A DNA stretch of 64,000 nucleotides, from the NCBI GenBank assembly GCA_963756525.1, contig CAVWNR010000001.1, positions 496,001 through 560,000 on the forward strand, read 5' to 3'. Each line of letters opens with the position of its first letter. Positions within the stretch are counted from its first letter, which is position 1. Of the stretch, positions 8,701 through 16,169 are shown piece after piece. The position numbers and the translations under genes were made by a program. A model generated the notes under the pieces. The model did no database searches. It saw only the letters and a program-made list of their open reading frames with translations, and was not told the origin of the DNA. The stretch is from CAVWNR01 sp963756525. GTDB taxonomy: Bacteria > Actinomycetota > Actinomycetes > Mycobacteriales > Jatrophihabitantaceae.

Positions 8701-9496
8701 GCTGCGCGCGCTGCTCGCGGGCAGGAACGTCCTAGTGCTCTCTGGAGCCGGTCTGTCGACGGAGTCGGGCATCCCCGACTACCGCGGGCCGACCGGCGCC
8801 GCGCGACGGCACCAGCCGATGACCTATCAGGAGTTCGTCGGCGACCCTGGGTCCCGGCGCCGGTACTGGGCGCGCAGCTACGTCGGCTGGCAGCGGATCG
8901 CCCGCGCCCGGCCGAACGCCGGGCACCGCGCGGTGGCCACATGGCAAGCCGCCGGAGCCCTGCGCGGGATCGTCACGCAGAACGTGGACGGGCTGCACCA
9001 GGCCGGCGGCGCGGTGAACGTCGTCGAGCTGCACGGTGGCCTGGACCGGGTCGTCTGCCTGGACTGCGGCGAGTGCACCTCCCGCGTCGAGATCGACCGG
9101 CGGCTCGCCGAGGCCAACCCCGGCTACCCGGTGCGCGTCGGCGCGGTGCACCCGGACGGCGACGCGGAGATTGCCGACTCGGAACTCGACCGGTTCGTGA
9201 TGATCGCCTGCCCGGTGTGCGATGGCGGTCCGCTCAAGCCTGACGTGGTGTTCTTCGGCGAGGCCGTCCCGCCCGAGCGGGTGACGCGCTGCTTCGAGCT
9301 GGTCGACGCGGCCCGGGCGCTGCTCGTGCTCGGCTCGTCGTTGACGGTGATGTCGGGGTACCGGTTCGTGCTGCGGGCGGCCCGGCGGGGCATTCCGGTG
9401 GCGATCGTGAACCAGGGGCCGACCCGCGGCGACGCGCACGCCGCCATCCGCGTCGACGCGCCCCTCGGCGCGGTGCTGCCGGGGCTGGCAGGTTGA
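8684..9496 (+). CDS. Sir2-family NAD-dependent protein deacylase
   Basis: Sirtuins remove acyl groups from lysines using NAD. The 270-residue product shows the NAD-binding GAGLSTESGIPDYRG near the N-terminus, the QNVDGLH motif, the catalytic histidine in ELHGG, a zinc site made of CLDC and CPVC, and the GSSL motif. The layout is like class II (SIRT4-like) bacterial sirtuins. The spacer between the zinc pairs is long, about 50 residues. The ATG at 8684 lies inside the end of the hydrolase gene, suggesting translational coupling. Confidence 0.92.
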   Translation: MLELTELRALLAGRNVLVLSGAGLSTESGIPDYRGPTGAARRHQPMTYQEFVGDPGSRRRYWARSYVGWQRIARARPNAGHRAVATWQAAGALRGIVTQNVDGLHQAGGAVNVVELHGGLDRVVCLDCGECTSRVEIDRRLAEANPGYPVRVGAVHPDGDAEIADSELDRFVMIACPVCDGGPLKPDVVFFGEAVPPERVTRCFELVDAARALLVLGSSLTVMSGYRFVLRAARRGIPVAIVNQGPTRGDAHAAIRVDAPLGAVLPGLAG

Positions 9497-9500
9497 CCGG

Positions 9501-9848
9501 ATGAGTCCCGAACAGCGGTTCGACGCCGTGGTGGGCGAGCTCGTCGCGGTCGCCGGCGTCACCCCGCCGGGCAGCGGCGGCAAGAGCGGCTTCGGGCGCT
9601 CCGCGTTGCGCGTCGACGGCAAGATCTTCGCGATGCTGGTGCGTGGACGCCTGGTGGTGAAGCTGCCGAAGAAGCGGGTCGACGAGCTCGTCGGGTCGGA
9701 GGACGGCCTTCGCTTCGACGCCAACAAGGGCACGCCGATGAACGAGTGGCTCACCCTGGATCCGGCATCCGGGCGCGACTGGGCGGCGTTGGCGCGCGAG
9801 GCGCTGGCCTACGTGGCCCCGGCGCGTTCGCCGTCGGCTCTGGACTGA
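9501..9848 (+). CDS. Small TfoX/YjbR-like protein
   Basis: The 115-residue product has a central core GFGRSALRVDGKIFAMLV followed by LVVKLPKKRVDELV and a C-terminal RDWAALAREALAYV. This is the pattern of the small alpha/beta TfoX N-terminal / MmcQ-YjbR-like proteins of actinobacteria. No catalytic residues are evident and the biochemical role is unknown. It starts 4 nt after the sirtuin stop and probably shares its transcript. Confidence 0.65.
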   Translation: MSPEQRFDAVVGELVAVAGVTPPGSGGKSGFGRSALRVDGKIFAMLVRGRLVVKLPKKRVDELVGSEDGLRFDANKGTPMNEWLTLDPASGRDWAALAREALAYVAPARSPSALD

Positions 9849-9902
9849 CCACCGTGTTGCTGCTCACCCGCGACGAACCCGACGCGCGGTAGCGTCGCGC
9901 GC

Positions 9903-11420
9903 GTGAAACAGGCCACGCCAGGCGTCAGCTACGGGCCGGTCGTCAGCTCCTCCAGCAACGACGCGCCGAGCGCCGTCGACGGTCATCGGCCGGAGCTGGC
10001 CGACGTGCGGCGGCTGGCCCGGCGCGCCCTGCGCGGCGTCGTCCGGGCCGCACGCGCCGACGAAGCGCCGACCCTGGGCCGGCTGCTCCACGCGCATCTC
10101 GGCGCCGGCGCCGAGGACCTCGGCGTGGTCGACGAGAGCTGGCCCCGCTACGACCACGTCAACGTGCAGGCGGGTCTGGACGCCTGGCTCGGCGAGCCCG
10201 GCCGCTCGCACCAGCTGGTCGGGGTCACGGGCTTCCACCACCGCGAGTTCGGGCTGCCGGAGCTGCTCGGCGCGGAGGGCATGGCGCACGGTCCGGGCGT
10301 ACTGGAGCCCGGCAACGTTGCGCGGGTCAACCTGCCGTGCGGCCCGGACGGCGCGGTCCGTCCGTGTGTGCGCTGCGGGCTGTATCTGGTGCGCGACGGC
10401 GAGCGGCGCGCCGCCGTGCTGCTGCGCGGTGCCGAGGAGCACTCGATGCACCAGCACGTCAGCCTGGAGATCGCGAGCACCGATCCGACCTTCGCGTCAG
10501 AGACGGCGCGCCGGATCCGCGAGCTGGCCGGCGAGCACAACGTCTTCCGCGGCCAGGTGATCTCCTTCGGCGGCGAGGTATTCGGACCGCGGCAGACGCT
10601 GCTGCGGTTCCACCGCCGTCCCGAGATGACCCTGCGCGACCTCGTTCTGCCGGCTGAGACGCTGGCCGACGTGCAGCGTCAGGTGGTCGGCGTGGCCCGG
10701 CACAAGCAGCGGCTGCTCGCCGCCGGTCAGCAGCTCAAGCGCGGGCTGCTGCTCTACGGACCGCCCGGTGTGGGGAAGACGCATACCGTCCGCTATCTGA
10801 TCAGCGCGCTGGTCGACACGACGGTGATCCAGCTCAGCGGCGAAGCGCTGCACCTGATCGGCGAGGCCTGCTCGGTGGCCCGCGCCCTGGCCCCGGCGAT
10901 GCTCGTGGTCGAGGACGTCGACCTGATCGCGGAGGATCGCGGAATGCATCCGGGTCAACATCCGCTGCTTTTCCAGTTGCTCAACGAAACGGACGGCCTC
11001 GCCGAGGACGCCGACGTGGTCTTCGTGCTCACCACCAACCGGGCCGACCTCCTCGAACCGGCGCTCGCCGCGCGCCCCGGCCGGGTCGATCAGGCCGTCG
11101 AGCTGCCGCTGCCGGACCGCGAGGCACGGCGCGCCCTCTTCGAGCTATACCGGGGACGGCTCGCCGTCGACACCAGCCGCCTGGACGCGGTGCTCGACCG
11201 CACCGACAGGGTCACCGCGGCCTTCTTGAAGGAGTTGCTGCGCCGGGCCGCCGTGCGCGCGGCCGAGCGCATGCCGCGCCGTGCGCGGCTCGCGGTGAGC
11301 GCCGACGACCTGGACACCGCGCTCGAGGAGCTGCTCGGTACCCGCAACGCGATGACCCGCGTGCTGCTCGGCAGCGCGCGGCCCGCTCAGCCGCGCAGTC
11401 CCGACTTTGCCCCGCGGTGA
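9903..11420 (+). CDS. AAA-family ATPase
   Basis: The 505-residue product has an unrecognised N-terminal half of about 260 residues and a C-terminal AAA+ module. The module has Walker A GPPGVGKT at about residues 286-293, Walker B MLVVEDVD, a sensor-1 like TTN and an arginine-finger region AARPGRVDQ. The module resembles the FtsH/CDC48-type classic AAA clade, but there is no protease domain or transmembrane segment. The start is the GTG at 9903. A substrate-remodelling role is inferred from the family only. Confidence 0.85.
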   Translation: MKQATPGVSYGPVVSSSSNDAPSAVDGHRPELADVRRLARRALRGVVRAARADEAPTLGRLLHAHLGAGAEDLGVVDESWPRYDHVNVQAGLDAWLGEPGRSHQLVGVTGFHHREFGLPELLGAEGMAHGPGVLEPGNVARVNLPCGPDGAVRPCVRCGLYLVRDGERRAAVLLRGAEEHSMHQHVSLEIASTDPTFASETARRIRELAGEHNVFRGQVISFGGEVFGPRQTLLRFHRRPEMTLRDLVLPAETLADVQRQVVGVARHKQRLLAAGQQLKRGLLLYGPPGVGKTHTVRYLISALVDTTVIQLSGEALHLIGEACSVARALAPAMLVVEDVDLIAEDRGMHPGQHPLLFQLLNETDGLAEDADVVFVLTTNRADLLEPALAARPGRVDQAVELPLPDREARRALFELYRGRLAVDTSRLDAVLDRTDRVTAAFLKELLRRAAVRAAERMPRRARLAVSADDLDTALEELLGTRNAMTRVLLGSARPAQPRSPDFAPR

Positions 11421-11501
11421 CACGCTGAGCCAGTCCCGCAGCGTGTCGCGGCGGGGCAAACATGCCTGTCTCGCGGGTCGATACCCTGACCCGGCAAAGC
11501 A

Positions 11502-11575
11502 GGGGCGGTAGCTCAGCCGGTTAGAGCAGGGGACTCATAATCCCTGGGTCGTGGGTTCGAGTCCCACCCGCCCCA
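11502..11575 (+). tRNA. tRNA with CAU anticodon (elongator Met or Ile2)
   Basis: A complete cloverleaf is visible. The acceptor stem is GGGGCGG (11502-11508) with CCGCCCC (11568-11574) and discriminator A. The D-arm is GCTCAGCCGGTTAGAGC and the anticodon stem is GGGGA/TCCCT around the loop CTCATAA, with CAT at 11536-11538. The T-arm carries GTTCGAGTC. There is no encoded CCA. The acceptor stem starts with a normal 1-72 G-C pair, so it is not the initiator. Elongator Met and lysidine-modified Ile2 cannot be told apart by eye. Confidence 0.95.
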
Positions 11576-11609
11576 CCGCCCCAGCCTCCAGCGGCACTTG
11601 CGACGACCC

Positions 11610-12215
11610 TTACCGGGAAAGGCCATTCGACTGCTTCTGTGGGTAGATCGTCTCGCCGCGGGCCAGCATGGCGACGTACTGCTCGATCTTGCGGGTGCGC
11701 GTTTCCGCCCGCTTGACCGTTCCCAGCCGGAAGAGGATGGCGTAGCGGTTCTGCCTGGTCAGCCGGGAGAACATCTCGGCTGCCGCTGGGACCGCGTCGA
11801 GGGCGGACTTCAGCTCGGGCGGTACCTCGATACTGCTCGAGCCCGCGTAGGCGGCGTCCCAGCGGCCGTTGGCATGGGCCCGATCGACCTCCAGCTGGCC
11901 CGCTGGCTGCATGCGCCCGGCGGCGATCAGCCGCTCGGCCGACGCGACGTTGTTCTGCGACCAAGCGCTGCGCGGGCGCCGGCGGGTGAAGCGCTGGTAA
12001 TAGGTCCGTTCGTCCCGGCGCCCCACTTGACCGTCGATCCATCCGAAGCACAGCGCCTCGTCGAGCGCCTCCGCGTATACCAGGCGGGTGGGCTCGGTGG
12101 TTCCCTTCTTGGCCAGGACGAGCCGCACGCCGTCGGCATCGCCGTGATGCTCAGCCAGCCATGCCCGCCACGCCGCCGCGTCGGGCACCAGCAACTCCGG
12201 TGGTTGGCTGTTCAC
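11610..12215 (-). CDS. YdeI/OmpD-associated family protein
   Basis: The 201-residue product begins with the W-rich WRAWLAEHHGDADGVRLVL segment, then LDEALCFGWIDGQVGRRDER and YYQRFTRRRPRSAWSQNNV, the hallmarks of the YdeI/OmpD-associated (bacteriocin-protection-like) family. It ends with the family's charged YAILFRLGTVKRAETR tail. The molecular function of the family is not established. It is convergent with the tRNA gene and 10 nt upstream of the minus-strand hypothetical gene's stop. Confidence 0.85.
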   Translation of the reverse strand: MNSQPPELLVPDAAAWRAWLAEHHGDADGVRLVLAKKGTTEPTRLVYAEALDEALCFGWIDGQVGRRDERTYYQRFTRRRPRSAWSQNNVASAERLIAAGRMQPAGQLEVDRAHANGRWDAAYAGSSSIEVPPELKSALDAVPAAAEMFSRLTRQNRYAILFRLGTVKRAETRTRKIEQYVAMLARGETIYPQKQSNGLSR

Positions 12216-12224
12216 CGGCGACCG

Positions 12225-12584
12225 CTAGAAGACAGCGGCGTGCTCGGCGACGAACCCGTCCGCGTCGCGGCGGATCAGCCAGACCCGGACGTCCTTCGTG
12301 CTGTGCTCGACATCCTTCTCGGCGAAGCGCACACCGTCGCCCGCGATGGTGCCGAACCCGCAGATCCGGCCCACGCCACTGGCGGTCCTGACGGTGAACG
12401 CCGTCTGTCCGACGAAGTCGTCCAAGCTGCCGGGAGCATGATCGGCCACCTCGGCGACCGGATACGGCATACCGGAGGCCACCGGGTCCGCAGGAATGAA
12501 TGTCACATCAGCCTCCACCTCGAGCGGCGACGCCCTCACAACGTCGCCGGACAAGTGAATGTCATGCCGCGATCCAGTCAACAC
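12225..12584 (-). CDS. Hypothetical protein
   Basis: A 119-residue frame lies between btuD and the YdeI-like gene on the same strand, opening with a GTG at 12584. The product is acidic, with no transmembrane segment and no motif I recognise. It ends in RRDADGFVAEHAAVF. Codon composition is in keeping with its neighbours and no better frame exists here, which is the main reason to keep it. The true start could be a downstream ATG or GTG. Confidence 0.45.
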   Translation of the reverse strand: MLTGSRHDIHLSGDVVRASPLEVEADVTFIPADPVASGMPYPVAEVADHAPGSLDDFVGQTAFTVRTASGVGRICGFGTIAGDGVRFAEKDVEHSTKDVRVWLIRRDADGFVAEHAAVF

Positions 12585-12611
12585 CCAACCCGCAGAACCG
12601 GCGACGCGGGC

Positions 12612-13400
12612 TCAGGCCGTGGTCCGCCGTGGGACGACGAGCAGCCCGCCGTCGTCGTCGGCCAGGACACGCACCCGTCCGCCGAAGCAGGCGGAGAGCA
12701 GCCCTTCGTCCAGCACCTCGGCCGGCGGGCCGGCGGCGACGACAGAGCCTTCGCGCAGCAGCACCAGCCGGTCGGCGAACTGGGCGGCCAGGGTGAGGTC
12801 GTGCATCGCGGAGAGCACGGTGAGCTCCCGCTCGCGGCGCAGGGCGTCGACCAGCTCGAGGGCCTCGACGCGGCGGCCGAGGTCGAGCGCGCTGGTCGGC
12901 TCGTCCAGCAGCAGCACCGGCGCCTGCTGGGCGAGCGCGCGGGCCAGCACGACCCGCTGCAGCTCACCGCCGGACAGGGTCGAGAGTGGGCGCTCGGCGA
13001 GCCGTGCCAGGTGCAGCCGGTCGAGTAAGCCGAGGCAGACGCGCCGATCCTGCTCCGATTCGACCCCGAAATAGCCGATGTGCGGGGTCCGGCCGAGCAG
13101 CGTGTAATCGAGCGCGGACATGCCGGCCGGGAGCTCCGGCTGCTGCGGTACGTAGGCCACCAGCTGCGCGCGGCGGCGGTGAGAGAGCCGTCCGGTCGGG
13201 TGGCCGGCCACGCACACGGTCCCGTCGTGGCGCTGCAGGTGCGCGATCGCGCGCAGCAGGCTGGACTTGCCCGCGCCGTTGGCGCCGATCAGCCCGACCC
13301 ACTCCCCGGCGGTCACCCGGGCGCTCACCTCGCGCACGGCAGCATCTGCGGCGTAGCGGACGGTGAGCCGGTCCAGGGTCACCATCGGCGCGGCGATCAC
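12612..13400 (-). CDS. btuD: Cobalamin ABC importer ATP-binding protein
   Basis: The 262-residue ABC ATPase has Walker A GANGAGKS, the signature LSGGELQR and Walker B LLLDEP, and resembles the FecE/BtuD siderophore-B12 importer class. Its start overlaps the stop of the permease gene by 4 nt. Assignment to cobalamin rather than iron-siderophore uptake comes from the cobalamin riboswitch that leads this three-gene operon. Confidence 0.88.
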   Translation of the reverse strand: MIAAPMVTLDRLTVRYAADAAVREVSARVTAGEWVGLIGANGAGKSSLLRAIAHLQRHDGTVCVAGHPTGRLSHRRRAQLVAYVPQQPELPAGMSALDYTLLGRTPHIGYFGVESEQDRRVCLGLLDRLHLARLAERPLSTLSGGELQRVVLARALAQQAPVLLLDEPTSALDLGRRVEALELVDALRRERELTVLSAMHDLTLAAQFADRLVLLREGSVVAAGPPAEVLDEGLLSACFGGRVRVLADDDGGLLVVPRRTTA

Positions 13401-14506
13401 AGCGCACCGTGCCGGCTGCGTCGGGATCGGAGCACGACCAGGAAGAACGGCGCTCCGACGAAGGCGGTGACCACGCCGATCGGCAGCTCGGTGGGCGCCT
13501 GGATGGTACGGGCGACCACGTCCGCGAGCACCAGGAATGCCGCGCCGCCGATCATGGAGACCGGCAGGACGATCCGGTAGCTCGGATTGGCGGCCAGGCG
13601 CACCGCATGCGGAACGATGATCCCGACGAAGCCGATCAGGCCGCTCACCGAGACGGCGGCGGCTGTGCCCAGCGTTGCGGCAGCCACGATGATCAGCCTG
13701 GTGCGCTCCGGATGGATCCCCAGCGCCGCGGCCTCGTCGCCGCCGACCCGCAGCACGTCGAGGATGCGCCGGTGCGCGAGCAGGACCGCAGCGCTGACCG
13801 CGACGTAGGGCAGCGCGAGCCGGACGTCGGACCAGGATGCGACCGAGAAGCTGCCGAGGATCCAGTTGTAGATCTGCTGGATCTCCTGGGTGTGCCGCTG
13901 CTGCAGGTAGGTCTGCCCCGCCGTCAGCATGGCGGCGACCGCCACGCCGGCGAGGATGATCGGGTAACCGCCGGACCGGCCGCCGCCGCCGGCCGCGGCG
14001 ACCAGGTAGGTCATCGCGACCGCCGCCACCGCGCCGACGAAGGCCGCCGCCGGCAGAAGAAACGTGCCGCCGTGTCCGGCGACGATCGCGCCGGTCGCGC
14101 CCAGGCCGGCGCCCGCGGCGACGCCGAGCAGGTACGGATCGGCCAGCGAGTTGCGCAGCACGCCCTGGTACGACGCACCTCCCGCGGCCAGCATTGCGCC
14201 GACGAGCGCGGCCAGCACGACCCGGGGCAGCCGCAACTGCCAGATGATCGCCTGGTCGACCGGCGGCGTCGAGGTGTGGAAGTGGACGAGCGGCAGGTGG
14301 GCGAGCAGTGTGCCGGCGAGGTCGCCGGGGCTCACCCCGACCGGTCCGACGGCGACGCCCAGCACCATCGCGCCGACGAGCACCAGCGTCGCGATGAGCA
14401 CCGGGATCCGCGCCGACGCCGCAGCGGGCAACGGCACGGGCGGCGCGACAGAACCCAGCTCCGACGGCACGCCGGCACCGTCGGAGCTGGCCTCCCGCGC
14501 GGTCAT
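13397..14506 (-). CDS. btuC: Cobalamin ABC importer permease (FecCD family)
   Basis: The 369-residue protein has about ten transmembrane helices and the FecCD/BtuC family signature segments, such as RLPRVVLAALVGAMLAAGGA and GLIGFVGIIVPHAVRL. An N-terminal extension of about 30 residues precedes the first helix. It lies 10 nt downstream of btuF and overlaps btuD by 4 nt, so the three genes form a single operon controlled by the upstream riboswitch. Confidence 0.9.
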   Translation of the reverse strand: MTAREASSDGAGVPSELGSVAPPVPLPAAASARIPVLIATLVLVGAMVLGVAVGPVGVSPGDLAGTLLAHLPLVHFHTSTPPVDQAIIWQLRLPRVVLAALVGAMLAAGGASYQGVLRNSLADPYLLGVAAGAGLGATGAIVAGHGGTFLLPAAAFVGAVAAVAMTYLVAAAGGGGRSGGYPIILAGVAVAAMLTAGQTYLQQRHTQEIQQIYNWILGSFSVASWSDVRLALPYVAVSAAVLLAHRRILDVLRVGGDEAAALGIHPERTRLIIVAAATLGTAAAVSVSGLIGFVGIIVPHAVRLAANPSYRIVLPVSMIGGAAFLVLADVVARTIQAPTELPIGVVTAFVGAPFFLVVLRSRRSRHGAL

Positions 14507-14516
14507 GTCGGGAGGC

Positions 14517-15497
14517 TCACGATCCGGACGGCGCGGGGTGGTTGCGGATCGCCTGCGACACCGTCGCCAGCAGGTCCACGATCCGCGGCCCCCACCGGGA
14601 CGCGATGTCGTCGTTCAGCGCGACGATCCGTCCGCCCCGCACCGCGGCCAGCGCGGACCATCCCGGGCGCGCCGCCACCGTAGCCGCCGACTGCCGGCAG
14701 CAAATCGTGTCGGCCAGCAGGATGTAGTCCGGGTTGGCCTTGAGGATGAACTCGGCCGACAGCTGCGGATAGCCCCCGCTCGCCGCGGCCCCCTTGGCCG
14801 AGTCGGCGATGTTGCGCAGACCGAGCAAGCCGAGGACCTGCCCGACGAGGGTGGACGAGGTCTGCGAGTAGTAGGTCTGGTCCAGTTCGTAGTAGTACGA
14901 GGCGTGGGTGGCCGGCGTGCTCTGCACGATCTGGGCGACCCGTCGCTTCATGCCGGCGACGACGGCGTTCGCCCCGGCCGCGTTCCCGGTGGCCTGGCCC
15001 ATCTGGACGATCTCCTGGTAGGCCTGGTCGAGGTTAGCGGCGGCGGGTTCGGCGAGCACGGTGATGCCGAGCGCGCGCAGCTGCTGGGACTGCGCCGTGC
15101 TGAGGTTCGAGGCCACGACAAGGTCGGGACGGTACTTGGCCACCGCTTCGATGTTGACGTGGTAGGCGTCCAGGCTGGTGTGTGGCGCCTCGGGCGGGTA
15201 GTCGGAGTCCTCGTCGACCGCCTTCACCTGGCCGCCTGCGCCGATGGCGTAGAGCACCTCGGTCGCCGTCGGCGAGAGCGACACGATCGCGGTCGGCCTC
15301 GCCGCGATCGTCACGCCGCCGCCCGCGGCGTGCACCGTCACCGGGAACTGCTTACCTGCGGCGGGGGCAGTGGACGTGGGGGTCGATCGCTGCGCCGGAC
15401 TCGAGCTGGCGCACGCCGTGACACACGCCGTGACAAAGGACAGCGACGCGACGGCGGCCGCGAGCAGCACCCATCCGCGGCGGCAGGGATTGAGCAT
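14517..15497 (-). CDS. btuF: Cobalamin-binding lipoprotein of ABC importer
   Basis: The 326-residue product has an N-terminal lipoprotein signal: a basic start, a hydrophobic stretch and two candidate lipobox cysteines at C25 and C29, each preceded by VTA. A Ser/Thr-rich linker and a periplasmic-binding domain of the BtuF/FepB type follow, with the RPTAIVSLSPTATEVLYAIG opening typical of the family. It is anchored outside the membrane and delivers the ligand to BtuC. The start at 15497 has GGAGGA upstream, which is also one arm of a hairpin in the riboswitch expression platform. Confidence 0.9.
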   Translation of the reverse strand: MLNPCRRGWVLLAAAVASLSFVTACVTACASSSPAQRSTPTSTAPAAGKQFPVTVHAAGGGVTIAARPTAIVSLSPTATEVLYAIGAGGQVKAVDEDSDYPPEAPHTSLDAYHVNIEAVAKYRPDLVVASNLSTAQSQQLRALGITVLAEPAAANLDQAYQEIVQMGQATGNAAGANAVVAGMKRRVAQIVQSTPATHASYYYELDQTYYSQTSSTLVGQVLGLLGLRNIADSAKGAAASGGYPQLSAEFILKANPDYILLADTICCRQSAATVAARPGWSALAAVRGGRIVALNDDIASRWGPRIVDLLATVSQAIRNHPAPSGS

Positions 15498-15503
15498 CGA
15501 TCA

Positions 15504-15735
15504 TCCTCCATCGGTTCGCGGAGGACGAAGTGCGCCCGCTGCGACACCTTGAGGAGGCGTCCAACGAACCGCCCTTCCTCCGAGGACAGGTTCCGTCGGC
15601 GCAAGCCAGGCGTCCGGGCTCGCTGCTCCAGGAGTGGCCTCCGCGAGCAGCAGTACCGTTGCGGGACAGCGCCGGATTCTCACCGGTCTTCGCTGTACTT
15701 GCACCATCCCGGGCGGCCGCCCGGGACGAGATCAC
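15504..15735 (-). promoter_or_regulatory. Cobalamin (AdoCbl) riboswitch with RBS-sequestering hairpin
   Basis: The minus-strand leader of btuF contains the most conserved parts of the cobalamin riboswitch: GGTGAGAATCCGGCGCTGTC followed by CCGCAACGGTA, at about 15656-15690. It begins with a GC-rich hairpin around 15708-15725. At the 3' end TCCTCC (15525-15520) can pair with the btuF ribosome site GGAGGA (15509-15504) across a 10-nt loop. This predicts control of translation, with B12 lowering importer synthesis. It lies between the HIT gene stop and btuF. Confidence 0.93.
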
Positions 15736-15736
15736 C

Positions 15737-16165
15737 CTACCCGGCCGGGACCGTCTCGGCGCAGCCGAGGTCGCGTAGCGCGGCGCGCAGCCGCTCCGCC
15801 GCGTCGTCCATGGCGGCGGGGTCGGGATCGTGGTCGACCCGGGTGAAGTCGAAGTCGGCGAGGCCCCAGGCGGGGAAGACGTGCACGTGCAGGTGCGGCA
15901 CCTCGAACCCGGCGATGATCAGACCGGCCCGCGGCGCGTCGAAGGCGCGTTCCGCGGCCCGGCCGATGGTCTGCGCGACCGTGACGCAGTGCGTCAGCAG
16001 TGTGCCGTCGGCGTCGGTCCAGCGGTCGACCTCGTGCCGCGGGACGACCAGCGTGTGACCCGGTCGCAGCGGCGCGATCGTGAGGAACCCGACCACGTCC
16101 GCGTCCTGCCAGACGAATCGGGCGGGCAGCTCGCCAGCGATGATCTTGGAGAAGAGCGTCGGCAT
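15737..16165 (-). CDS. HIT-family nucleotide hydrolase
   Basis: The 142-residue protein carries the histidine triad HLHVHVF in the C-terminal third and an N-terminal FSKIIAGELPARFVWQDADV, the standard opening of bacterial HIT (HinT-like) proteins that hydrolyse nucleoside phosphoramidates and adenylated compounds. The ATG at 16165 has only a weak ribosome site. It ends just before the btuF riboswitch and lies 4 nt after the GGDEF/EAL gene. Confidence 0.92.
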   Translation of the reverse strand: MPTLFSKIIAGELPARFVWQDADVVGFLTIAPLRPGHTLVVPRHEVDRWTDADGTLLTHCVTVAQTIGRAAERAFDAPRAGLIIAGFEVPHLHVHVFPAWGLADFDFTRVDHDPDPAAMDDAAERLRAALRDLGCAETVPAG

Positions 16166-16169
16166 CGAC

